Assembly (NCBI RefSeq): GCF_003258835.1
Contig: NZ_NPEV01000009.1
Location: 57,423-121,422, forward strand
Direction: 5' to 3'
Source of the DNA: Rhodobium orientis
GTDB taxonomy: Bacteria; Pseudomonadota; Alphaproteobacteria; Rhizobiales; Rhodobiaceae
DNA length: 64,000 nucleotides
Under the pieces are notes generated by a model, which worked only from the letters and a program-made list of their open reading frames with translations, ran no database searches and was not told the DNA's origin. Shown one piece after another: positions 33,397-40,481 of this stretch. The first letter of the stretch is position 1; every line of letters begins with the position of its first letter. Position numbers and translations under genes: made by a program.

Positions 33397-35817
33397 ATGC
33401 GGATTTTTCTCAGTGCAGTCTCATTCCTGCTGCTTGCGGGCAGTGACGTTCTGGCCGCGGAGACGGATAGCCTGGCCGAAAAGGTGGCGGCGCTGGAAGC
33501 CGCTCTGCAAGTCCAGCAGACCAATGCCAACCATGTCTGGACACTGACGGCGGCGGCGCTGGTGCTCCTCATGCAGATCGGGTTCCTGTTCCTGGAAGCC
33601 GGCATGGTGCGGTCCAAGAACGCCATCAACGTCGCCCAGAAGAACGTTACCGACTTCTTCCTTTCCGTCGCCCTGTTCTATCTGATCGGCTTTTCCGTGA
33701 TGTTCGGGCCGTCCATCGGCTTCGTCGGCATGCCGACCACGGTCGCCTTCTTCGAGGGGCTGGACGCCTGGACCTACACCTTCTTCGTGTTCCAGGCCGT
33801 CTTTGTCGGCACCGCGGCGACGATCGTCTCCGGCGCGGTCGCGGAACGGATGAAGTTTTCCGGCTACCTGGCAATGACCGGCGTCGTGGCGCTGGTCATT
33901 TATCCGGTGTTCGGCCATTGGGCCTGGGGCAACCTTCTCGTCACCGAAAACACGCCGTGGCTCGCAGCGGCCGGCTTCATCGATTTCGCCGGCTCCACCG
34001 TCGTCCATTCGGTCGGCGGCTGGACCGGCCTTGCCGGCATCATCGTGCTGGGTGCCCGCCTCGGCCGGTTCGACGAGGATGGCAAACCGCGCACCATCCA
34101 CGGCCATTCCATGGTGCTGACCGCATCGGGCGCTCTGATCCTGCTGGTCGGCTGGATCGGCTTCAATGGCGGCTCGACGACGGCGGCCTCGGCCGATATC
34201 GCGCGCATCGTCGCCAACACCGTGATCGCGGCGGCGACCGGCGGCGTCGTCGGCCTGATGCTCGGGCGCCTGCATGACGGCAACTACATTCCGGCGCGCT
34301 CCATCAACGGCATGCTCGCCGGGCTGGTCGGCATCACCGCCGGCTGCGCCGTGGTCGATGCCCATGGCGCCATGGCGATCGGTGCGCTCACCGCGGTGCT
34401 GGTGCTTCTGGCGGAGGAGGCCATCTTGCGCATCCTGAAGCTGGACGACGTCGTCGGCGCGGTCGCGGTGCACGGCGTCGGCGGCGCGCTGTTCGCTGCC
34501 GTCTTCGCGCTCGACGCCTATCTCGTTCCGGGCGGGCGGATGGCGCAGATCGTGGTGCAGCTCGAAGGCATTGCTGCCTGTTTCGCCTGGTCCTTCACCT
34601 TCGCCTTTCTGGCGTTCAAGGCCGTCGACATGACGATGGGCCTCAGGGTTTCCGCGGAGGAGGAAATCCAGGGGCTGAACGCGGCCGAACACGGCGCCAG
34701 CCTCGGCACGGGCGCGCTGCAGGAAGTGCTGCACAAGATGACCCGCGTCGACCGCGACCTGACCCACCGGCTCGACGACACCACCGGTGACGAGACCGCG
34801 GAGATCGCCCAGATCCTCAACCCGTTCCTCGACGAGATCCAGGTGCTGGTCGCCGACATTTCCCGCCAGGCGAATGCCGTGACGGAAACCTCCCGGTCGC
34901 TGGCCGGGGTCTCGCACGGCTTCGTCGACGGTGCGGAAAAATTCACCGACGGCACCACCTCCATGTCGGACCAGTCGACGGCGCTCGCCGGCCGCACCAC
35001 CAATGTGGTGGCGATCACCGAGGAGATGCGGGTGGAGTCCGGGCGGGTCGCCAGCGCGACGCGGGCGATGTCGGACGACATCCGCGCCGTTGCGGCGACC
35101 ATCGGCGCGCTTGCCGGGTCGGTGCGGGAAATCTCCGGCTCGGCCGGCGAGGCGCGCGAGGTCGCGGCCAAGGCCAACACCCTTGCCGACAGCGCCCAGA
35201 CCACCATGAACAGCCTCGTGGAGATGTCGAGCCAGATCGAGGAGATGGTCACGCTGATCGATGCCGTTTCCTCGCAGACCAACCTGCTTGCCCTCAACGC
35301 CACCATCGAGGCGGCGCGGGCGGGCGAGGCGGGCCGCGGCTTTGCCATCGTCGCCAGCGAGGTCAAGGCACTCGCCAACCAGACCCAGGCGGCGACGGAA
35401 GAGATCCGCTCGCGCGTCGAGACGATGCGGTCCGGCTCCGACCGGGCGCGGCTTTCCATCGACGAAGTGCGCGAGATCATCGAGGTGATGAACGCGACCA
35501 TGGGCACGATCGCCGATGCGGCGCGCTCCCATGTCGACGAGGCCGGCGAGGCGGCCCGGCGCACCGAGGACGTGACCGGCCAGGTCAACGCGGTGCTCGG
35601 CGGCGTCGAGGGCATCGTCGCCAATGTCGGGCGCATCGCCGAATTCGCCCATGACGTCTCCGACAGCGCGGAGCGGTCGACGGAACACGCCCGACTGCTG
35701 CAGAGCGAAGCCACCGCCAGCCTCGGCGGTGCCCGGTCCGTCAAGACGGCCGCGGAAGATCTCGGCGGCGTCGCGGCGCGGCTGAAGACGGCCGTGGAAG
35801 CCTACAAGGTGGGGTGA
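33397..35817 (+). CDS. Ammonium transporter fused to a methyl-accepting chemotaxis domain
   Basis: An 806-residue fusion. Residues 1-21 look like a signal peptide, 24-42 a short coiled coil, and about 46-430 a complete Amt channel: GHWAWGNLL, the ammonium-site Asp and first pore His in [15 protein letters not shown] (His near 205), and the second pore His in [12 protein letters not shown] (near 358). The cytoplasmic part is a chemoreceptor rod whose CheA/CheW tip is [20 protein letters not shown] at about 625-645, followed by the conserved [16 protein letters not shown]. No HAMP motif is obvious. The predicted role is an ammonium sensor for chemotaxis that uses the transporter as its input. 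ATG at 33397 preferred over an in-frame TTG 8 codons upstream. Confidence 0.9.
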   Translation: MRIFLSAVSFLLLAGSDVLAAETDSLAEKVAALEAALQVQQTNANHVWTLTAAALVLLMQIGFLFLEAGMVRSKNAINVAQKNVTDFFLSVALFYLIGFSVMFGPSIGFVGMPTTVAFFEGLDAWTYTFFVFQAVFVGTAATIVSGAVAERMKFSGYLAMTGVVALVIYPVFGHWAWGNLLVTENTPWLAAAGFIDFAGSTVVHSVGGWTGLAGIIVLGARLGRFDEDGKPRTIHGHSMVLTASGALILLVGWIGFNGGSTTAASADIARIVANTVIAAATGGVVGLMLGRLHDGNYIPARSINGMLAGLVGITAGCAVVDAHGAMAIGALTAVLVLLAEEAILRILKLDDVVGAVAVHGVGGALFAAVFALDAYLVPGGRMAQIVVQLEGIAACFAWSFTFAFLAFKAVDMTMGLRVSAEEEIQGLNAAEHGASLGTGALQEVLHKMTRVDRDLTHRLDDTTGDETAEIAQILNPFLDEIQVLVADISRQANAVTETSRSLAGVSHGFVDGAEKFTDGTTSMSDQSTALAGRTTNVVAITEEMRVESGRVASATRAMSDDIRAVAATIGALAGSVREISGSAGEAREVAAKANTLADSAQTTMNSLVEMSSQIEEMVTLIDAVSSQTNLLALNATIEAARAGEAGRGFAIVASEVKALANQTQAATEEIRSRVETMRSGSDRARLSIDEVREIIEVMNATMGTIADAARSHVDEAGEAARRTEDVTGQVNAVLGGVEGIVANVGRIAEFAHDVSDSAERSTEHARLLQSEATASLGGARSVKTAAEDLGGVAARLKTAVEAYKVG

Positions 35818-35950
35818 TCCTGCCCTCCGGAGGCGGCGGGACCGTATTCCTGCAAGGCGCGAGCCGGCTTTCGCCGTCGCAAGCCCCTGGCTGGGTGAGA
35901 AGACGCATCAACGCAACCGGTTTGTGTGCTTCCGGTGATTCAACGATCGC

Positions 35951-35992
35951 TAGAGCGTTGCATGCGATTACGGAATTGCCCGAAGCGCTCTA
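35951..35992. repeat. Short inverted-repeat element (TAGAGCG ends)
   Basis: TAGAGCG (35951-35957) and CGCTCTA (35986-35992) are perfect ends of a 42-bp element in the spacer after the Amt fusion gene. The interior is not strongly paired. It resembles short dispersed repeats of Hyphomicrobiales; only this copy was seen in the window. Confidence 0.5.
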
Positions 35993-36006
35993 ACCTTTTG
36001 TTTTGA

Positions 36007-36052
36007 CGCGTATTCTTGTCCGAAAACCGGCCTCCGCTTTTCGGGAATACGC
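36007..36052. repeat. Palindromic intergenic repeat, short copy
   Basis: GCGTATTC (36008-36015) pairs with GAATACGC (36045-36052), and the inner CCGAAAA (36020-36026) pairs with TTTTCGG (36038-36044). Shares a 24-base left half with the copy at 11841-11908 but lacks its extra loop sequence. Fifteen bases downstream of the preceding TAGAGCG element. Confidence 0.7.
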
Positions 36053-36174
36053 CGCAGGAAGGCGCCGGTCCCATGGCCGGCCACGATTCCCGTTTTTCGC
36101 GTACAGACCTGGCGCCCTCGACGAAAGTTGAATCATTTCCTTGTCTATGGCCAAGGGTCGGACTATTTTGGCGC

Positions 36175-36215
36175 CGCCTTTGGGGGACGGGCATACAAAA
36201 ACCAAGACAAAGGCG
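36175..36215 (+). promoter_or_regulatory. Leader stem-loop directly upstream of the HutP-like gene
   Basis: CGCCTTTG (36175-36182) and CAAAGGCG (36208-36215) are perfect 8-bp arms with a 25-base A-rich loop, ending about 30 bases before the start codon. It could sequester or expose the ribosome site region, a plausible autoregulatory element of an RNA-binding protein. Inference only. Confidence 0.4.
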
Positions 36216-36244
36216 AGGGAGGGTACCAGGAAAGAGCATGCAAA

Positions 36245-36661
36245 ATGGATATCAACCCTGACCGCATAGGTAAAGTGGCGATCATGGCTGCAATCAGTAG
36301 TCGTGAAGAAGAAGATCTATTCAAGGATTACATATACCAGAACACCCACCTGCGGATCGGCGTCACGTTCGTCAGCGGGATTCGGACCGACGTCGTCAAG
36401 AGCTTCATCAAATCGCTGGTTGCCTGCGCCCTGCAGAGCAAGGTTATTCGCCATCGCTCCAACGAGATCCACGGCGTCATCCACGCCGGCCTGGAATGTC
36501 TCAGCGGCGTCAGCTCCCACGTGGCTGCGGAATCCAGCATGAAGCTCAAGATCGCCATGGTCAGCGACGGCCGCTGGATCGCGATCGCGGCCCATGGCGA
36601 GTCGGCCTTCCACCCGGAGACCAACCACGAGCGGATGGGCTTCGGGGTGATGCACCTGTAG
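36245..36661 (+). CDS. HutP-family RNA-binding antiterminator-like protein
   Basis: A 138-residue protein of the HutP family. In Bacillus, HutP binds L-histidine and Mg2+ and then opens a terminator by binding NAG-rich RNA. The N-terminal RIGKVAIMAAI matches the HutP start; HxxxH (His76, His80, in EIHGVIHAGLECLSG) and His128 (TNHERMGFGV) correspond to the Mg-binding histidines His73, His77 and His138 of the Bacillus protein; RWIAIAAHGE matches DWIAVSLYGT. No histidine-utilisation genes are near. Instead it heads the malonate decarboxylase cluster, 605 bp upstream of madG, so a changed ligand is likely. AGGAAAG is about 10 bases upstream of the ATG at 36245; an ATG 13 codons on is also possible. 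Confidence 0.78.
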   Translation: MDINPDRIGKVAIMAAISSREEEDLFKDYIYQNTHLRIGVTFVSGIRTDVVKSFIKSLVACALQSKVIRHRSNEIHGVIHAGLECLSGVSSHVAAESSMKLKIAMVSDGRWIAIAAHGESAFHPETNHERMGFGVMHL

Positions 36662-37156
36662 GTCGGTGCTACACCGCACGCGCACAGCCGCCGAGCGATG
36701 CCCGATGCGGCCTCAAATCCGTTGATACCGCACAGGAAACACACGCCCGAACCGGAAACCGCGCGTGCCGATGCCGGCGGCGGGGAGTCATGTCCTTTTT
36801 TGCCCTGGAAACGGGTTTGGCGGAAACTCCCCGATGCAATCGGTTTCATTCCCCCTCGTTATTTATGAAGTATGCATATATTGGTTCAAGTGATTGGAAT
36901 CTAAGGATTAGATGCGAGCGCCTGGGGTGGATTGACGCATCGCAATGTCTGCTCTGGACTGCTGCGAAACTCTGTACTACTAATGTCGCATCGCTTCGGG
37001 GTTGACCGCCTTGGAAATGCCACCGCAGCGATACTGAGCTCTGCTTGCAGGGCGTGTGATCTAGTGAGGGACGATGATCGTCGGATCCTCCTGACGACGT
37101 GGTCCTACAAACCCTCGACACCACGTGATTCAGTGCTTTCGTGCTGGTGAACCCAT

Positions 37157-37198
37157 GACGGTCTTTCCGACCGGCCCGTGCCTTTGCGCACGACCGTC
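37157..37198 (+). promoter_or_regulatory. Mutually exclusive hairpins in the madG leader
   Basis: Two small perfect hairpins, CGGTC-TTTCC-GACCG (37159-37173) and CGTGC-CTTTGC-GCACG (37177-37192), compete with one longer pairing of GACGGTC (37157-37163) with GACCGTC (37192-37198). Alternative folding of this kind is what an attenuator would need. No T-run follows, so this is not a standard intrinsic terminator. Confidence 0.45.
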
Positions 37199-37218
37199 TG
37201 GAAGCTCCGCCGTGGCGC

Positions 37219-37238
37219 GGCGCTGCGACTACAGCGCT
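37219..37238 (+). promoter_or_regulatory. Hairpin 28 bp upstream of madG
   Basis: GCGCTG (37220-37225) and CAGCGC (37232-37237) pair around a 6-base loop, extendable by a G-T pair. It ends 28 bases before the madG start, close enough to affect ribosome access. Confidence 0.4.
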
Positions 37239-37266
37239 CCGCCATCATTGGTTCGGGCATCAACCC

Positions 37267-38229
37267 ATGAATCACGCTGTGCGGCATATCGGTCTGGACC
37301 AGACCTGCGATGTATGGCCTGAATCGGCCGCCTGGTTCATCGGTAGCGCGTTTCTCACCGGAACTCTCCTCGAACTCTCCACGCATCCCAAGCCGGGTCT
37401 CGTGACGCCGCGTTCCAACGGCGCCCACCGGGACATGAACCTGCAGACCTTCATGGTCTCGTCGGCGGCGATCGCGCCCTGCCTCTATCAGTGCGCGCAA
37501 GCCGGGCTGGCCCATTTCGGTGCCGAACAGGCGCTGCTTCCCGTCATCCGCGGGATCGGGTCACGCTACGAGGCGCGTCTGTTGGCGGCGACGAACGGGA
37601 TCAATACCCAGCGTGGACTGTTGTTCTCGGCCGGCATCCTGTCGGGTGTGGCCGGGCTGGTGATGCGCGATCGGCCGCTTTCAAACGCGGAAGAGTTGTT
37701 CGAACTGACGGCGGCAATGACCAAGGGGCTTTGCCAACGCGAACTCGGAATGCTGGGCGACCAGGAGCCGAAGACGGCCGGCGAGAAACTCTATCGCCAG
37801 TACGGTGTCCTCGGCATCCGCGGCGAGGTCGAAGCGGGCTTTCCAACTGTCCGCGCCGCCGGCCTTCCGGCGCTGCGATCGGCCCGGGAACGGGCTGCAT
37901 CCCTGCCGACCCTGCTCCTCCACACATTGATTTCGCTGATGTCGACGACCGAAGACACAACCGTCCTGTGGCGCGGTGGCCTTTCGGCACTCGACTTCGT
38001 CCGGGATGCGGCGCGCCGCATCCTCGATCTCGGCGGGGCGATGAGTGACGAGGGCATGGCCGCGATCGCCGCGCTCGATGCCGAATGCATCGCCCGCAAC
38101 ATCAGCCCCGGCGGATCTGCCGATCTGCTGGCCATCACCGTCGGCGTCGATGCCCTCCTCGGCGGGCATCTGCCGTCACCGATTGCCGTCGATACCCTCC
38201 ACACGCCCGACGGCGCTCCAGCCCCTTGA
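37267..38229 (+). CDS. madG: Triphosphoribosyl-dephospho-CoA synthase
   Basis: Makes the 2'-(5''-triphosphoribosyl)-3'-dephospho-CoA precursor for the ACP prosthetic group of malonate decarboxylase. The 320-residue protein belongs to the CitG/MdcB family: ELSTHPKPGLVTPRSNGAHR matches the family TPKPGLVDxxNxGAHxDM pattern, and INTQRGLLFSAGILSGVAG the nucleotide-binding THKGxxFxxG region. Its product is attached to MadE by MadK. Same first position as madG in the Malonomonas rubra order madGBAECDHKFLM. Confidence 0.88.
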   Translation: MNHAVRHIGLDQTCDVWPESAAWFIGSAFLTGTLLELSTHPKPGLVTPRSNGAHRDMNLQTFMVSSAAIAPCLYQCAQAGLAHFGAEQALLPVIRGIGSRYEARLLAATNGINTQRGLLFSAGILSGVAGLVMRDRPLSNAEELFELTAAMTKGLCQRELGMLGDQEPKTAGEKLYRQYGVLGIRGEVEAGFPTVRAAGLPALRSARERAASLPTLLLHTLISLMSTTEDTTVLWRGGLSALDFVRDAARRILDLGGAMSDEGMAAIAALDAECIARNISPGGSADLLAITVGVDALLGGHLPSPIAVDTLHTPDGAPAP

Positions 38230-38236
38230 GGTCGAC

Positions 38237-38353
38237 ATGAACATCATAGTCTACGCAGGGTTAGCGTATCTGATTACTGCAGCGATCGCGTTCCTTGTTA
38301 TCGCGGTCATCGTCGGAATCTCCAAATTCCTCTCCAAACCTTCCGACGCATGA
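38237..38353 (+). CDS. 38-residue single-helix membrane microprotein in the mad cluster
   Basis: A short gene tightly placed between madG (7 bp before) and madB (14 bp after), with GAGGT 5 bases before the ATG at 38237. The product has one hydrophobic helix, about residues 4-29 (AGLAYLITAAIAFLVIAVIV), and a basic C-terminal end, KFLSKPSDA. This resembles the N-terminal helix of OadG gamma subunits, which stabilise the sodium-pump complex of related decarboxylases. The Malonomonas enzyme has no described gamma subunit, so this may fill that role. No database family is recognised by eye. Confidence 0.7.
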   Translation: MNIIVYAGLAYLITAAIAFLVIAVIVGISKFLSKPSDA

Positions 38354-38367
38354 CGGGATGAACCAAG

Positions 38368-39576
38368 ATGTTTGAACAACTCTTCAGTATCTTTCCCGGC
38401 ATCGGGACCCTCTTCATCCAGGATCCGATCATCGCGATCGCCCGGATCGCCTTCATCGGCCTCGGCTTCTGCCTTGCCTATCTCGGCTTCAAGCGCACGC
38501 TGGAACCGCTGATCATGGTCCCGATGGGCCTTGGCATGATGGCGGTGAACGCCGGCGTCATGGTGCTCGAGGCCGGCAAGATCGGCACCCTGGTCATCGC
38601 GCCGATGGTGTCGGAGCCCTCCGCGCTCATCGACATCATGCAGATCAACTTCCTGCAGCCGATCTACAACTTCACCTTCGTCAACTCGCTGGTCGCGTGC
38701 CTGTTGTTCATGGGCATCGGCACGATGGCGGACATCTCCTTCATCCTGGCGCGGCCCTGGGCCTCGATCACCGTCGCGGTGTGCGCCGAGCTCGGCACCT
38801 TCGTGACGCTGGTGATCGGCTACTACATGGGCCTGACCCCGCCGCAGGCGGCCGCGGTCGGCACGATCGGCGGCGCCGATGGTCCAATGGTCCTGTTCGG
38901 CTCGCTGATCATGGCCAAGGAGCTGTTCGTCCCGATCTCGATCATCGCCTACCTCTACCTGTCGCTGACCTATGCCGGCTATCCCTACATCGTGCGCTGG
39001 CTGATCAAGGAAGAGTATCGCGGCATCGAGGTCGACTTCGACTTCCCGGACGTGCCGCTGAAGGCGAAGTTCATCTTCACCTGCGTCGCCGCCGGCCTCC
39101 TGTGCCTGCTGCTGCCGGTCGCCACGCCGCTGATCCTGTCCTTCTTCCTCGGCGTCGCCATCAAGGAAGCGGAGATCGAGCCCTACCAGAAGCTGCTTGA
39201 GCACACCATCACCTACGGCTCGACCCTGTTCCTCGGTCTGGTCCTTGGCGTCTTGTGCGAAGCCGGCACCCTGCTCGACCCGCGCGTCGGCCTGCTCGTC
39301 GTCCTCGGCATCACGGCGCTCGCCGTCTCCGCCCTCGGCGGCATCGGCGGCGGCTGGCTGGTGTGGTGGGTGTCGAAAGGCAACTACAACCCGGTGATCG
39401 GCATTGCCGGCGTCTCCTGCATGCCCTCCACCGCAAAAATCGCGCAACGCGAGGCGTTCGCCGCCAGCCCCTACGCGATGATCATGCCCCTGGCGATGGG
39501 CGCCTCGATCTGTGGCGTCATCGTCTCCGCGATCGCCGTCGGCGTCTTCGCCTCGACGATCGGCCTCGTGCAGTAG
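38368..39576 (+). CDS. madB: Carboxybiotin decarboxylase, sodium pump subunit
   Basis: Membrane subunit that decarboxylates carboxybiotin on MadF and exports Na+. It is 402 residues with about nine or ten hydrophobic segments, homologous to the beta subunits of oxaloacetate and methylmalonyl-CoA decarboxylases. The key Asp lies in TIGGADGPM (Asp171), and the C-terminal re-entrant region has NPVIGIAGVSCMPSTAKIAQ, whose Asn and Ser correspond to the sodium-site residues of OadB. It follows the microprotein and precedes the biotin ligase. Confidence 0.93.
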   Translation: MFEQLFSIFPGIGTLFIQDPIIAIARIAFIGLGFCLAYLGFKRTLEPLIMVPMGLGMMAVNAGVMVLEAGKIGTLVIAPMVSEPSALIDIMQINFLQPIYNFTFVNSLVACLLFMGIGTMADISFILARPWASITVAVCAELGTFVTLVIGYYMGLTPPQAAAVGTIGGADGPMVLFGSLIMAKELFVPISIIAYLYLSLTYAGYPYIVRWLIKEEYRGIEVDFDFPDVPLKAKFIFTCVAAGLLCLLLPVATPLILSFFLGVAIKEAEIEPYQKLLEHTITYGSTLFLGLVLGVLCEAGTLLDPRVGLLVVLGITALAVSALGGIGGGWLVWWVSKGNYNPVIGIAGVSCMPSTAKIAQREAFAASPYAMIMPLAMGASICGVIVSAIAVGVFASTIGLVQ

Positions 39577-39603
39577 AGCTCCCCAGGTAGAAGGCCCGCA
39601 CCG

Positions 39604-40449
39604 ATGTCTTCCTCCCATCCCGTGCCGGAATGCCGTCGCTCCCTCCCCCGCCTCTCTAGGCTCGAACGGCAGGACGGTCGGATCGGTCGCGTGGTCTTCT
39701 ACCTGCCGGAGGTCGACTCCACGAACCGCCTCCTGGCCAATCTGGCCGGGAGGCGGGCGGAGGCCGGAACGGTGGTCGTCGCCGACCACCAGACGGCCGG
39801 CCGCGGCAAGGAGGAGCGGGTCTGGTACTCGGCTCCCGGAACCGGCCTCAGCCTGTCGGTCCTCTTACGTCCCCGCGTTTCTATCGAATGTATGTCGCAG
39901 GCAACTCTGATGATCTCCGTCGCCGTCGCCGATGCCATCGAAGCCGCCTCCGGCGTTGCCGCCGAGATCAAGTGGCCGAACGACATCATGGCCGGCGGAC
40001 GCAAGCTCTGCGGCATTCTCTGCGAACTGGTGACGACGCCGGACGGCGACGTCGACCACATCATCGCCGGCATCGGCATCAATGTCAGCCAGACGCCGGA
40101 CCAGTTTCCCGACGGCTTGCGCTCCATCGCGACCTCGATCGAGGCCGAAGCGAAGCGCGCCGTCGACCGCCAGACAGTCCTGTCCCTTCTGCTCGATCGG
40201 CTCGAGCACCGTCTCGCTCAGTGGGAGCGCGATGGGTTCCAGCCGATCCGGCGGGACTGGATCCGCCGCTCGTGCACGCTCGGGCGCCCGATCATCGTGA
40301 CGACGCCGCAGGAACGGCGCTCCGGCACGGCGATTGCGCTCGGCGATGACGGCAGCCTTAGCATTCGCACCGAAGAGGGAAGCATTCACAACTACATATT
40401 TGGCGAGACGTGTTCTTCGTCGGTCGCTGCCGAGAAGACGCGAAACTGA
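39604..40449 (+). CDS. birA: Biotin-protein ligase embedded in the mad cluster
   Basis: A 281-residue BirA-type ligase without the N-terminal DNA-binding domain. Catalytic motifs: STNRLLANL, the biotinyl-AMP loop HQTAGRGKEERVW, and EIKWPNDIMAGGRKLCGIL. It should attach biotin to Lys35 of MadF, four to eight genes downstream. The usual loop is GRGR; GRGK here is a conservative change. Sits between madB and madA, where the Malonomonas order has nothing as far as I recall, so it looks like a cluster-specific insertion. Confidence 0.9.
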   Translation: MSSSHPVPECRRSLPRLSRLERQDGRIGRVVFYLPEVDSTNRLLANLAGRRAEAGTVVVADHQTAGRGKEERVWYSAPGTGLSLSVLLRPRVSIECMSQATLMISVAVADAIEAASGVAAEIKWPNDIMAGGRKLCGILCELVTTPDGDVDHIIAGIGINVSQTPDQFPDGLRSIATSIEAEAKRAVDRQTVLSLLLDRLEHRLAQWERDGFQPIRRDWIRRSCTLGRPIIVTTPQERRSGTAIALGDDGSLSIRTEEGSIHNYIFGETCSSSVAAEKTRN

Positions 40450-40481
40450 AAGTAAAGAACAGCCCGTTCTTTAGGAGGTAA

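Larger units (their letters stand above)
35818..36244. other. 427-bp intergenic region upstream of the HutP-like gene
   Basis: No coding sequence is supported. It holds two dispersed palindromic repeats (35951-35992 and 36007-36052) and, just before the HutP-like gene, a leader stem-loop (36175-36215). Short overlapping open frames here have no recognisable similarity. Confidence 0.6.
36662..37266 (+). other. 605-bp non-coding leader between the HutP-like gene and madG
   Basis: No gene is supported. The region is visibly AT-richer than its surroundings at 36840-36990, including a TATGCATATATTGG run (36871-36884) that could hold a promoter. Just after it, AAG (36903), TAG (36909) and GAG (36916) form closely spaced NAG triplets, and TAGTGAG recurs at 37062-37068. 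Stem-loops follow at 37157-37198 and 37219-37238. The layout suits an RNA leader controlled by the HutP-like protein. Confidence 0.5.

Noticed and set aside
33421..35688. A minus-strand frame of 755 codons opposite the Amt-MCP gene
   Set aside because: The plus strand has a complete transporter and receptor domain; the antisense product has no recognisable fold.
36662..37266. A small protein gene in the 605-bp gap before madG
   Set aside because: Several short frames exist on both strands, but none has a ribosome site, domain or plausible composition; stem-loops suggest a leader instead.
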